A program made the position numbers and the translations under genes. From an uncultured Pseudomonadota bacterium (GTDB taxonomy: Bacteria; Myxococcota_A; UBA796; GCA-2862545): DNA of 64,000 nt. Of the stretch, positions 1 through 7,594 are shown piece after piece (the stretch's first letter is position 1; each line of letters starts with the position of its first letter). Under the pieces are notes generated by a model. That model worked only from the letters and a program-made list of their open reading frames with translations. It made no database searches and had not been told where the DNA came from. The DNA lies in assembly GCA_913061235.1 (NCBI GenBank), contig CAJXTB010000020.1, forward strand, positions 1 to 64,000, written 5' to 3'.

Positions 1-47
1 GAGATCATGCCTAGTCTCGTGGGCTCGGAGATGTGTATAAGAGACAG
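1..47 (+). other. Illumina Nextera P7 adapter with i7 index (artefact)
   Basis: Bases 29-47 read AGATGTGTATAAGAGACAG, the Tn5 mosaic end used in Nextera libraries. They are preceded at 14-28 by GTCTCGTGGGCTCGG, the read-2 tail. Bases 6-13 (CATGCCTA) match the adapter-strand form of Nextera index N706, and bases 1-5 (GAGAT) match the end of the P7 primer. This is library sequence left at the contig edge, not genome. Genomic sequence starts at 48, and any open frame crossing this junction is false. Confidence 0.97.
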
Positions 48-722
48 CGCCCGGAACCGTGTCTCAAAGCGCTCCGTTGCCGTACGCAGCGCCGTCTCAG
101 GACCGACCGGTAGGAAGCGGCCCATGTTGACCACGCTCAACAACAGGTCTCCGTACTCATGGGCGATAGCGGCTTCGTCACCGCTCTCAAGTGCTTCATC
201 GAGCTCCTCGAGCTCCTCGGCGACCTTTGCGCGAACGCCAGTCCGGTCTGGCCAGTCAAAGCCGACGGCTCCGGCCTTTTCACCAATGCGATGCGCCTTG
301 AGCAGGGCTGGAAGGCTCTTCGGCACACCGTCTAGAGCGCTGCTGTCCGCTGTGCGCTCTTTGGCCTTGTTGGCCTCCCACAGCGCCATGTTGCCGTCGT
401 CTGTGGGGCCGTCGTAGTCGGGGTCGAACACGTGGGGGTGGCGACGAATCATCTTCTTGGCAACGGACGTCAGCGCGTCGTTGATTGTGAAGTCGCCGGC
501 CTCTTCATGCATGCGCGCCAACAGCACCAGCAGGAACAACAGGTCGCCTAGCTCTTTACGTAGCTCAGCGGGGTCTCCGCGGTCGAGTGCGTCGAGCACC
601 TCGTAGGCCTCTTCGAGGAGGTACGGACGCATCGTCTTTGGCGTTTGAGCCCGATCCCAGGAACAGCCGTCGTCCCCACGCAACCGGGCAACAATCTCAA
701 CGAGTTCATCGAAGCTCTGCAC
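48..722 (-). CDS. mazG: MazG nucleoside triphosphate pyrophosphohydrolase, 3' end missing
   Basis: Translating the minus strand gives RLRGDDGCSWDRAQTP near the N-terminus, then EEAYEVLDAL and RKELGDLLFLLVLLARMHEE, then RRHPHVF. These are MazG hallmarks: the helical EExxE/ExxD Mg2+-binding motif and the RHPHVF segment. A second MazG-like repeat follows (EELEELDEAL and HEYGDLLLSVVN). MazG proteins hydrolyse (d)NTPs to the monophosphate and pyrophosphate, for housecleaning or ppGpp-linked stress control in the cytoplasm. I chose the GTG at 722, which is preceded by GAGG and gives the usual short N-terminus; a TTG at 743 is also in frame. About 225 codons are present against about 263 in E. coli, so roughly the last 30-40 are lost at the adapter junction. 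It is divergent from the kinase gene at 779, with 56 bp between them. Confidence 0.85.
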
Positions 723-778
723 GTGCCCTCGCAGTCGATACAAATCGGGGTAGAGTGGGATGGAATGGAGGCATAGCC

Positions 779-2245
779 GTGGCTGATGCCGCGCCGCAAC
801 AGTTCGGCAACTATCACCTACTCGAGAAAATCGCGACCGGCGGAATGGCCGAGGTCTGGCGTGCCCGTGCGTATGGCATGGCCGGATTTGAAAAGATTCT
901 CGTGATTAAGAAGGTGTTGGATTCACTCGTCAAAGACGAGGAATTTGTTCGGTTGTTCATCGACGAAGCGCGGATTGGCGTTCAGCTTCACCACGTCAAT
1001 ATCGTCCAGGTCTTCGACCTTGGACAGGTAGACGGCACCTACTACATGGCCATGGAGTACGTGCACGGATTGGACCTGTCGCGGCTTCTCAACCGGGCCA
1101 AACGAACTGGCGTCTTTCCGGTTGGACTCGCCCTGTTTGTTATCGCTGAGGTGCTGAAAGCTCTGCAGTTCGCGCATACCCGCACGAACGACCAGGGCGA
1201 GCCCATGCGGATTGTCCACTGCGACATTTCTCCGCAGAACGTGCTTGTTAGCTACGCAGGTGAAGTAAAGATCACCGACTTCGGCATCAGTCGGGCGTCT
1301 TTTCAGGCCACTACCCAGCCAGACGTCATTCGCGGCAAGTACGCGTACATGAGCCCCGAGCAGGTCGACGGTAAGGACCTGGACGGTCGCAGTGATGTGT
1401 TCTCGCTAGGCATCGTGTTGTACGAGCTGCTGACCGGTCGGCGGTTGTTTAAGGCGAAGACTCGCGACGAGACCTTGGCCCGCGTTCGCCGCGGCGAAGT
1501 GCCGAGTCCGCGCGCGTATCGTCCGGAAATATCGGAAGACCTCGAAGCCATCTTGCTGCACTCGCTCGCGCCGCGTCGGAAGGATCGCTACGCATCTGCG
1601 GCGGAGATGCTTGATGCCATCAACCGGTTGATGGTGTCCGAGAATCATCGGGCTACCAACAACGACCTCGCCGCTTTCATGACGGATGTCGTCGACAAAG
1701 CGGGTGGTAGCGACAACACTCGCCGGGTCGATGACACCGTTGCACCTCCCACCACAGTGGTTGTACTCGCCGCCGAGGCCTCACCACCTCCGCGCTCGCT
1801 GGCAACCCCGCGCGATTCGCTCGAGCAGTTGACGCAAGAGTGGGCGGGCATCATCACCGCAGCCGGTGGCGAAGTCTGGGAAGACTGCGAGGGCGGCGTC
1901 TTGGCTGTCTGGACAGACGGCGAAGTGGTAGCGGAGACCATCGGCATGGTGGTGGACATTGCCTTGGACCTGAAAGAGCGCACCGAGGCCGCTGGCTACC
2001 GTATGAGTGCGGGTGTGGCCCCTGGAGTTGCCCGACTGCACGTGGACGACGGAAGACCTCCAGAAGGTTGGGAGCTGTCCGGTCCATTCTACTTGGTTCG
2101 TTGGATGATGAATCTCTCGGCACACCGCGGACGCCTGCTGCTCACAGAGGTGGGTGCCAAGCGCGTAGGCGAGTCACGCAATGCGCTGCTCGGTCGCGTG
2201 TCCATCCAGGGCAATCGCTACATCAATCTGTACGAGCTCATCTAG
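779..2245 (+). CDS. Ser/Thr protein kinase fused to a C-terminal cyclase-homology domain
   Basis: A 488-aa cytoplasmic kinase. The GTG start at 779 is set by GGAGG at 767-771 with 7-nt spacing; the open frame continues upstream but has no better start. The kinase domain covers about residues 10-285, with a Gly-rich loop (IATGGMAEVW), the lysine in VIKKV, a catalytic loop HCDISPQN (Cys in place of the HRD Arg, so a non-RD kinase), DFG and SPEQ. This looks catalytically competent. After a linker, about residues 355-488 resemble a class III nucleotide cyclase homology domain (GGEVWEDCEGGVLAVW, then AGVAPGVARLH, then SGPFYLV). The metal-binding Asp pair is not evident, so this part is probably a sensor or dimerisation module. 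There is no transmembrane segment. The DUF2058 gene follows 16 bp downstream. The kinase call is firm; the cyclase homology is my inference. Confidence 0.88.
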   Translation: MADAAPQQFGNYHLLEKIATGGMAEVWRARAYGMAGFEKILVIKKVLDSLVKDEEFVRLFIDEARIGVQLHHVNIVQVFDLGQVDGTYYMAMEYVHGLDLSRLLNRAKRTGVFPVGLALFVIAEVLKALQFAHTRTNDQGEPMRIVHCDISPQNVLVSYAGEVKITDFGISRASFQATTQPDVIRGKYAYMSPEQVDGKDLDGRSDVFSLGIVLYELLTGRRLFKAKTRDETLARVRRGEVPSPRAYRPEISEDLEAILLHSLAPRRKDRYASAAEMLDAINRLMVSENHRATNNDLAAFMTDVVDKAGGSDNTRRVDDTVAPPTTVVVLAAEASPPPRSLATPRDSLEQLTQEWAGIITAAGGEVWEDCEGGVLAVWTDGEVVAETIGMVVDIALDLKERTEAAGYRMSAGVAPGVARLHVDDGRPPEGWELSGPFYLVRWMMNLSAHRGRLLLTEVGAKRVGESRNALLGRVSIQGNRYINLYELI

Positions 2246-2261
2246 ACGCACGGGCGGTGAC

Positions 2262-2831
2262 ATGAGTCTTCGCGACCAGCTGTTGAAGGCGGGAGTGGCG
2301 TCCAAGAAGGATGCAGCCCGCGTTGATCGGCAGAAAAAGCATGAACAGCGCAAGAAGCAGGGCAACCGTAAGCGCAAGTCTGTCGCCGAGCGCGAGCAGC
2401 AAGCGGCGGAGACTGCGGCTCGGGAAGCGGCAGTGCACGCCAAGCTGGTCGCCCGCAAGCAGCGGGAAGCTGAACGTGAAGCGGCTGAGGCGGGCCTTCG
2501 GGTGCGCAACCTCATCACCGGAAACGCCGTTCGTGGACGGGGAAAGCAGCCGTTCTGGGTCAAGCGTCCTTCCGGCCGACTGTGTCGCATGGCGGTCAGT
2601 CCGGGCATTGCGTTCAAGCTACGGTGCGGAGAGCTCGGAATTGCAGCTCAGCCCGACTCTGACGAACCCGTGGTCATCGCGCGCAAGGCCATCGACCGGT
2701 TGCTCGAGCTGGCGCCAGAGACGGTGTGGTTCTACGTTGCCGACACCAGCGGCCTCTCAGCACCTGAAGAGGCGTTTATGGACGCCGACTGGGACATCTC
2801 CCTCATTCCGCACCGTCAGACCTTCGAGTAG
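2262..2831 (+). CDS. DUF2058 (YaiL-like) protein
   Basis: A 189-aa soluble protein starting MSLRDQLLKAGVASKKDAAR, the standard N-terminus of the DUF2058/YaiL family of small, highly charged, probably nucleic-acid-associated proteins. Residues 20-85 are a long Lys/Arg/Gln/Glu-rich helix, likely coiled coil. The C-terminal half (from about LITGNAVRGRG) is the conserved globular part, ending near DWDISLIPHRQTFE. The ATG at 2262 is preceded by GGCGGTG. It probably shares a transcript with the kinase at 779. The molecular function of the family is not established. A longer upstream in-frame extension overlaps the kinase gene and is not used. Confidence 0.85.
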   Translation: MSLRDQLLKAGVASKKDAARVDRQKKHEQRKKQGNRKRKSVAEREQQAAETAAREAAVHAKLVARKQREAEREAAEAGLRVRNLITGNAVRGRGKQPFWVKRPSGRLCRMAVSPGIAFKLRCGELGIAAQPDSDEPVVIARKAIDRLLELAPETVWFYVADTSGLSAPEEAFMDADWDISLIPHRQTFE

Positions 2832-2907
2832 CGCACAGTTGCATTGCGCGCGGGTCGCGGAGACTGTAGCGGTTCCGTTGTCGCGTGGCGGAGGATTCGT
2901 CGGTTTG
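2832..2907. other. Intergenic spacer before the repeat element
   Basis: A GC-rich spacer after the DUF2058 stop with no ORF, hairpin-plus-T-tract or other recognisable signal. It leads into the repeat element at 2908-3090; the remaining bases to 3119 separate that element from the TolB-like gene, which ends at 3120 on the other strand. Confidence 0.5.
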
Positions 2908-3090
2908 GATGTCAGATGTCAGAGGTCAGAGCGTGCGCCCTTCGGCGCCAGCGCTATTGACCTCGGTACGGAAGCCGTCTCTGCGCTTCGAATTGGCTCT
3001 CTTGACGACACAAAACTCTCTGGCGACTCGTGGATTTCAGAGCTGCAAGTCAACTTGTTGGCTTGTTCTGACCTCTGACCTCTGACCTCT
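2908..3090. repeat. Intergenic element with inverted terminal arrays of a TCAGAGG-type heptamer (copy 1)
   Basis: The left arm at 2911-2931 is built from GTCAGAT/GTCAGAG units. The right arm at 3067-3090 carries three CTGACCT units, the reverse complement of TCAGAGG. Next to the right arm, 3051-3065 reads CAACTTGTTGGCTTG. A second copy lies at 51001-51230 with the same arms and the reverse complement of that 15-mer next to its left arm. The interior (about 135 bp) has no convincing ORF. Both copies sit between genes beside gene 3' ends. This resembles a small non-autonomous palindromic or MITE-like element; I recognise no named family. Confidence 0.65.
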
Positions 3091-3119
3091 CGACCTCCCG
3101 AGGTTCTCGCAACGGGAAG

Positions 3120-4199
3120 CTAAGGAAGCGGTGGCAGCTCCGAGAGGTACAGCCGTCGGAACGTTCGACGCGAGTCGGTCATCAATCCTTGAGCAGACCA
3201 CACCATGCGCGTCACTCCGTCGGACCCGGTAGCGATGTCGAGGTCTGTGTTGCCGACGGTACCCTGGTCGAGGACGTGGGTATTTGCAGGAAAGGCGTGA
3301 TTGACCGCAACGATAGGGTCGAACAAGTCGTCGTCGTCCAGCACGGCCACCACGTATTTTCCGTCTGGCGTCCAGGTGGGGCCTGCGCTGTTGGGCAGGA
3401 CATCACGCAAGAGTAGCTTTGGGCCCTGGATGTGCTGCGGACGGACCACGTACAGGTCGAAGCGGTCCGGGTCTTCGTGGTTGGCGTAGAACGCGAGCGT
3501 CGTTCCGTCTGGACTGAACGTCGGACGGGTCTGGATGCGTGGCCAGTGGGTCAGCTGGACCTCGCCTGGTGTTCCGGGAGTCACCATCCACAGGTTGTCG
3601 CCGCTCGCACTGTGCGCCACGTATACAATGCGGTCCGCGCTGGGGCTCCAGGTGGCGTAGACCTCGCTGCTGCCGTCGCGCGAGGTGAGCTGCTCGGGCT
3701 CACCCAGCAGGTTGGCGAGGTCGAGCTTGTACAGGTCACCTTCACCGGTGCGTGCGCTGGTAAACACCACGCTGCGTCCGTCTGGTGACCACGCAGGGCC
3801 ACCGTCTGCTTCCGGCCCGACCACCGCTGCACGGCCGCCGCCAAAGAACAAGTCGTAGTCTTGGCCGTTCGCGCTCGATGCGTAGATGTAGGTGCCGATG
3901 GCCGCTGGAGACCATGACAGCTCGTGAACAACGGCGGGTCCGGCACTCTGTGTTGCAAACCCTTGGGTCAACCCGCTCGCTCGGCTTGCACCGTGTACAG
4001 GTGCAAAGGCGGAACCGTCGACCGGACCCACATAGGCTGTGATGCGCTTGGTCTCGTGGTCGTTGGCTTCGTAGGCAATGCGGTCGCCATCTGGGCTGAA
4101 CGACGGAACTTGAATGTGTGCGCCGTCGTGCTCTGCAAGCTGGACAGGTGCCGCATGGGCCAATCCCATCCACCACACACACCATGCCAACGTCATCAT
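3120..4199 (-). CDS. Exported TolB-like WD40/PD40 beta-propeller protein
   Basis: A 359-aa protein with an N-terminal signal peptide (hydrophobic residues 2-15, cut after AHA). At least five PD40 blades are readable, each with a SPDG-type core: PSFSPDGDRIAY, PAWSPDGRSVVF, ATWSPSADRIVY, PTFSPDGTTLAF and PTWTPDGKYVVAV. This is the TolB C-terminal propeller fold; TolB itself also has an N-terminal domain that is missing here, so it is a TolB-like sensor or scaffold rather than true TolB. The ATG at 4199 is preceded by GGGAG at 5-nt spacing. It is the last gene of the long minus-strand operon that includes a peptide/nickel-type ABC importer, so a periplasmic partner role is plausible but inferred. 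Confidence 0.8.
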   Translation of the reverse strand: MMTLAWCVWWMGLAHAAPVQLAEHDGAHIQVPSFSPDGDRIAYEANDHETKRITAYVGPVDGSAFAPVHGASRASGLTQGFATQSAGPAVVHELSWSPAAIGTYIYASSANGQDYDLFFGGGRAAVVGPEADGGPAWSPDGRSVVFTSARTGEGDLYKLDLANLLGEPEQLTSRDGSSEVYATWSPSADRIVYVAHSASGDNLWMVTPGTPGEVQLTHWPRIQTRPTFSPDGTTLAFYANHEDPDRFDLYVVRPQHIQGPKLLLRDVLPNSAGPTWTPDGKYVVAVLDDDDLFDPIVAVNHAFPANTHVLDQGTVGNTDLDIATGSDGVTRMVWSAQGLMTDSRRTFRRLYLSELPPLP

Positions 4200-4223
4200 C
4201 CGTACTCCCGAAGCGTCGTGTCT

Positions 4224-5417
4224 CTACAGCGCCAGCAACACCAGTGTGGACACTGACCATCCCGTCGCGGTGAAGCGACGGTCGTCTGGGTCGGTGGTGT
4301 ACCGCACGTCGGTACCATCCGACAATGGCTGGGCTAGCCCGCCGCCCGGAACCACACCGAAGGCGCGCTCTGCACTCGCTCGAAGGCCGAATCCTACCGA
4401 GAAGGTCCGACGTCGCTCAATGCGCGCAAGGGCCAACTCAATTCCGGGCACATGCGCGCGACCGACCCCGTACAGCAACAAGTCGGCCGGGCCGCCCTGG
4501 GAACACGAGAAGGCGTCTGCCTGGCGCAGGCACGACAGCTCCATACCTGGAATCCACGCCATTCTGTAGGTCAGGGCGGGGCGGAAAATCCAGGGCTCGG
4601 CGTTGGAGAGGGGCACACCCAGGCGAACCCCTGCGCCGCCGCCGAGGGCTGACCCTTCGAGCTGGTCGTCTCTACGTAGGTAGGTCTGCGGCTGCCACGT
4701 GGCGGTGACGGCGAACTCAATGGGACCGAGAGGCCAAGACATGGCGACGGTGAGCTGGGGAGCGGGGAACAGGGCTTCGGTCGTCTTTCCTTGCCAGCCG
4801 GCGATACCCAGGCCCAGCTCAATCTCGGATTGGTCGAACGCGGTCACCACACCGCTGGGTCCGCCTCCATCCGGTACGCGCATTGTCAGGGATTCACCCG
4901 CGACAATGTCGACGGGGACGTCGTTGACCAGCCAACTACCGGCTGGCAGACCGATTGTTCGGGGAAGCAATCCCTTAGCGCGTCCAACGTCGCGAACGAC
5001 GAGGGCGGTCTCTTGGGCCTGGGCGTCGAACAACATGCTTGTGAGCACCAGATCGACCCGCGCGCTTGTGCCTTCGGGACCGGTCAATACCAGCTCACCG
5101 TAGGTGGTCTGGAGGTACTGTACAAGGTCGCTGGCCTGCTCAGCTTGCTCAATGGTTCTCGCGTTGGTCTGTGCGCGTCCCGCGGCGATTCGCGCGCCAG
5201 TCACGTCACCCAGGGCGATTCGTGTGGTCGACAACAGGTACCAGGCCAGCGGGTCGTGTTGCCCGTCTGGATGCTCGGTGGCAAAGACCAGCTGTTCTTC
5301 GGCGTCGTCGTACCAGTCCTTGCGTAGGAAGAACTCGGCTTGGTCCAAGTAGCTGCGAAAGTCCGTTTCGGCTGCTGGGGCAGCAAGGACGCTGGCGACG
5401 ACAAACAGCAGACTCAT
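4224..5417 (-). CDS. Exported TPR-containing protein with beta-rich C-terminus, function unknown
   Basis: A 397-aa protein with a short signal peptide (MSLLFVVASVLAAPAAE). Residues about 20-110 contain helix pairs like TPR units (AEFFLRKDWYDDAEEQLVFA, then AWYLLSTTRIALGDVTGARIAA). The remaining part alternates short polar and hydrophobic stretches (AVTATWQPQTYL, GAGVRLGVPL, FSVGFGLRASAE) and ends in LVLLAL, suggesting an outer-membrane-like beta structure. Its start overlaps the stop of the ABC ATPase gene by 4 nt, and the TolB-like gene follows after 24 nt. I do not recognise a named family. Confidence 0.7.
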   Translation of the reverse strand: MSLLFVVASVLAAPAAETDFRSYLDQAEFFLRKDWYDDAEEQLVFATEHPDGQHDPLAWYLLSTTRIALGDVTGARIAAGRAQTNARTIEQAEQASDLVQYLQTTYGELVLTGPEGTSARVDLVLTSMLFDAQAQETALVVRDVGRAKGLLPRTIGLPAGSWLVNDVPVDIVAGESLTMRVPDGGGPSGVVTAFDQSEIELGLGIAGWQGKTTEALFPAPQLTVAMSWPLGPIEFAVTATWQPQTYLRRDDQLEGSALGGGAGVRLGVPLSNAEPWIFRPALTYRMAWIPGMELSCLRQADAFSCSQGGPADLLLYGVGRAHVPGIELALARIERRRTFSVGFGLRASAERAFGVVPGGGLAQPLSDGTDVRYTTDPDDRRFTATGWSVSTLVLLAL

Positions 5418-6118
5418 TGGGGCAACCCGGAGGCGCGTACGAGGGCCAATGCGTGCGGATGCGACAGGTCGCCAAGCGATGGCGCGTCGTCAATGAGCCG
5501 TCCCTGGTGGAGAACGACGATGCGGTCGGTGTGGTCGGCGGCTACGCCAATGTCGTGAGTGACCAGGACTGTTGTTCGGTTGGGCGCCATCAGCAAGGCT
5601 ACGATGTCCGGCTTGACTGCCGCATCTAGGCCGGTGGTCGGCTCGTCCGCTACGAGCAGGTCGGGCTCGGCAAGAAGGACCCGTGCGATTCCAGCTCGCC
5701 GTAGTTGTCCACCGCTAAGCTCGCTAGGTAGGGCATCAGCGCGGTGGGCAAGCTGCACTTGGTCCAGAACAGCATTCACAGCCGCAAGTGGGCGGGCATG
5801 GAGACGTGCGGACTCGCTCAGCTGCTGGCGAATGGTCATGGCGGGATGAAGCATGGCGCGGGGGTGCTGAAACAGGAGTTGGGCGCGAGCGCCAGGGGTG
5901 GTCTGTGCTCGACCGGTGGGGGGCTTCCCGAATACCCGAATCGACCCAGTAACGCCGCCCACAATGCCAAATAAAGCGCGCGCGAGGGTGGTCTTGCCGC
6001 TTCCCGAGCCGCCCACCAAGGCCACCCGACTACCGGCCTCAATGGACAAGCTGACGTCCGACAGGGCACGGGTGCCGCTGCCAAAGGTGACGCTCACGTT
6101 CTGTAGTTCAATGCTCAT
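5414..6118 (-). CDS. ABC transporter ATP-binding protein (DppF/NikE-like)
   Basis: A 234-aa ABC ATPase. Walker A is GGSGSGKTT (residues about 36-44), the signature is LSGGQLRRAGIARVLL, Walker B is LLVADEP, and the switch is LVTHD. It is the second of two adjacent ATPases and, with the neighbouring permeases and family-5 binding protein, completes a peptide/nickel/oligopeptide importer. It is short: Dpp/Opp ATPases are usually about 320 aa with a C-terminal extension, while NikE is about 268 aa; the extension is missing here. It overlaps both neighbours by 4-5 nt, indicating translational coupling. Confidence 0.9.
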   Translation of the reverse strand: MSIELQNVSVTFGSGTRALSDVSLSIEAGSRVALVGGSGSGKTTLARALFGIVGGVTGSIRVFGKPPTGRAQTTPGARAQLLFQHPRAMLHPAMTIRQQLSESARLHARPLAAVNAVLDQVQLAHRADALPSELSGGQLRRAGIARVLLAEPDLLVADEPTTGLDAAVKPDIVALLMAPNRTTVLVTHDIGVAADHTDRIVVLHQGRLIDDAPSLGDLSHPHALALVRASGLPQ

Positions 6119-6810
6119 GCTGGCTTGAGGCCTGGCGTGTGGTGCAACAGGGCACGGGCGACGTCGCTGCGTAGGGTGTCGACACTGTCTGTGGTCTCGA
6201 CGACAGCACCTCCCTCCATGACCCAGATACGGTCTGCACGTCCGCGGACGTGACGGAGGTCGTGGCTGACCCAGATCACGCCGAGTCGTGGGCCGGTGTG
6301 GGCGACGATGAGGTCCAAGATCTGTTGTGTCAGCAACGGGTCCAGGCCGGAGGTGGGCTCGTCTACGAGAAGGGTGTGTACCTGCATTGCAAGGGCTTGC
6401 GCGAGTACGACGCGCTGGGCCATGCCGCCGGACAGCTGGGCTGGAAAACGAGCGGCGTCTGTTGCGCTCAGGCCCACGCGCTCTAAGGTCTGCGACACGG
6501 TGTCGGGGGAGCCACTAGTAGCCAAGGTCTGAGCAAGCTGTTCGCCAACCGTGCGCAAGGGGTCGAGGGCAGCCATGCAGTCTTGGGGCATCCATGCGAC
6601 GCGTGCACTCTCCGGCGTCGTCTGCACAGTGTGGCTCAGACCCGAGGGCAGCACGCGTGCGAGTGCCCGGAGGAGAAGCGTCTTGCCGGAACCGGAGGGG
6701 CCGACGACAGCAGTCATCTTGCCGGGGTGGATGGTGAGGTCGTGGACATCTACCAGCAGGGTTGCGCCTGCTCGAACCTCTACACAGTCGATAGTGAGGG
6801 CGTCAGACAT
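6115..6810 (-). CDS. ABC transporter ATP-binding protein (DppD/NikD-like)
   Basis: A 231-aa ABC ATPase starting MSDALTID at 6810. A 56-residue upstream extension in the same frame runs through the permease gene and is rejected. Walker A is GPSGSGKTL, the signature LSGGMAQRVVLAQAL, Walker B TLLVDEP and the switch WVSHDLRH. It is the first ATPase of the peptide/nickel-type importer. Its start overlaps the permease stop by 8 nt and its end overlaps the next ATPase by 4 nt. Like its partner it is shorter than Opp/Dpp ATPases. The substrate cannot be read from this gene. Confidence 0.9.
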   Translation of the reverse strand: MSDALTIDCVEVRAGATLLVDVHDLTIHPGKMTAVVGPSGSGKTLLLRALARVLPSGLSHTVQTTPESARVAWMPQDCMAALDPLRTVGEQLAQTLATSGSPDTVSQTLERVGLSATDAARFPAQLSGGMAQRVVLAQALAMQVHTLLVDEPTSGLDPLLTQQILDLIVAHTGPRLGVIWVSHDLRHVRGRADRIWVMEGGAVVETTDSVDTLRSDVARALLHHTPGLKPA

Positions 6811-7594
6811 CGGCGGGCTCCACGAGCTGATGAGCAAGCGCGCGCGTGGCCGCCACGATGAACAGAAGGACCGCTGCGGGTACCCAGAAGCGGGGGTCAC
6901 TCCACGCTCCGCGTCCCCACTGCATGGCCAGGAGGTTTCCAATGGACGGGGTGGGCTCTCGAATGCCGAGTCCACCAATGTATGCCAGGCTTGCTTCCAG
7001 AACTAAGAAGGCGGAGAAGAGCCCCAAGAGCTGCCTAGTCACGGTCTTTCGACAGCCGAACCACACCGTGTGGACGAGGAGGAGCCGCCATGTTGGAACA
7101 CCGTGCAGGCGGCTTGCCAAGATGGTCTCGCTGTGACGCAGTCGTTCGACTCGAGCGCTGACGGCCTCGGTGACGGAGGGGGTCCATGCGAGTCCCGCGG
7201 CAAGAGCGAGCCACAGTGCGCTGTCTCCCCAGATGGTCAGGACCACCAACACCAAGACGTAGCGGGGCATGGTGGCCAGGACGGTGGTCAGAAACCCGAG
7301 CACCGTGTTGGTCAGGCCGCCGAGCCAGCCGCGTGCTGTGCCAGCGACGAGTCCCAGCACACCAGCGACCGTACAGGCTCCGACGGCAGGCCAGACGCCG
7401 TTCGACAGTCCGATGACTAGGCGTGTGGCGATGGCTCTGCCGTGGCGGTCGGTTCCGAGCCAGAAGGCCCAGCTCATGCCGAGGTTTGCCTGATCAGGGC
7501 GGGTCTCAGTGGCCGCCATATCGGGCATGAGCGTGCCGATGAGTGCCACGAGCAGGACAACGACGAGACTGGCGATTGCGGCGCGTCGTTTCAT
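6803..7594 (-). CDS. ABC transporter permease (DppC/NikC-like)
   Basis: A 263-aa inner-membrane permease of the BPD_transp_1 family. It has an N-terminal transmembrane helix (about residues 5-22), then the DppC-type segment LGTDRHGRAIATRLVIG, several further hydrophobic helices, and the coupling region around EAVSARVERLRHSETILASRLHG, which corresponds to the EAA loop that docks on the ATPase. It overlaps the DppB-like gene by 4 nt and the ATPase gene by 8 nt. It forms the channel with the 7591-8505 product. Confidence 0.9.
   Translation of the reverse strand: MKRRAAIASLVVVLLVALIGTLMPDMAATETRPDQANLGMSWAFWLGTDRHGRAIATRLVIGLSNGVWPAVGACTVAGVLGLVAGTARGWLGGLTNTVLGFLTTVLATMPRYVLVLVVLTIWGDSALWLALAAGLAWTPSVTEAVSARVERLRHSETILASRLHGVPTWRLLLVHTVWFGCRKTVTRQLLGLFSAFLVLEASLAYIGGLGIREPTPSIGNLLAMQWGRGAWSDPRFWVPAAVLLFIVAATRALAHQLVEPADV

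Noticed and set aside
7-417. Plus-strand 136-codon ORF at the window start
   Set aside because: It begins inside the Nextera adapter and is the antisense shadow of mazG.
2311-3078. 255-codon plus-strand ORF after and within DUF2058
   Set aside because: Out of frame with the conserved DUF2058 protein and running through the intergenic repeat element.
6811-6978. 56-residue N-terminal extension of the first ABC ATPase
   Set aside because: It lies inside the permease gene and is not ABC-like; the ATG at 6810 gives the family N-terminus.
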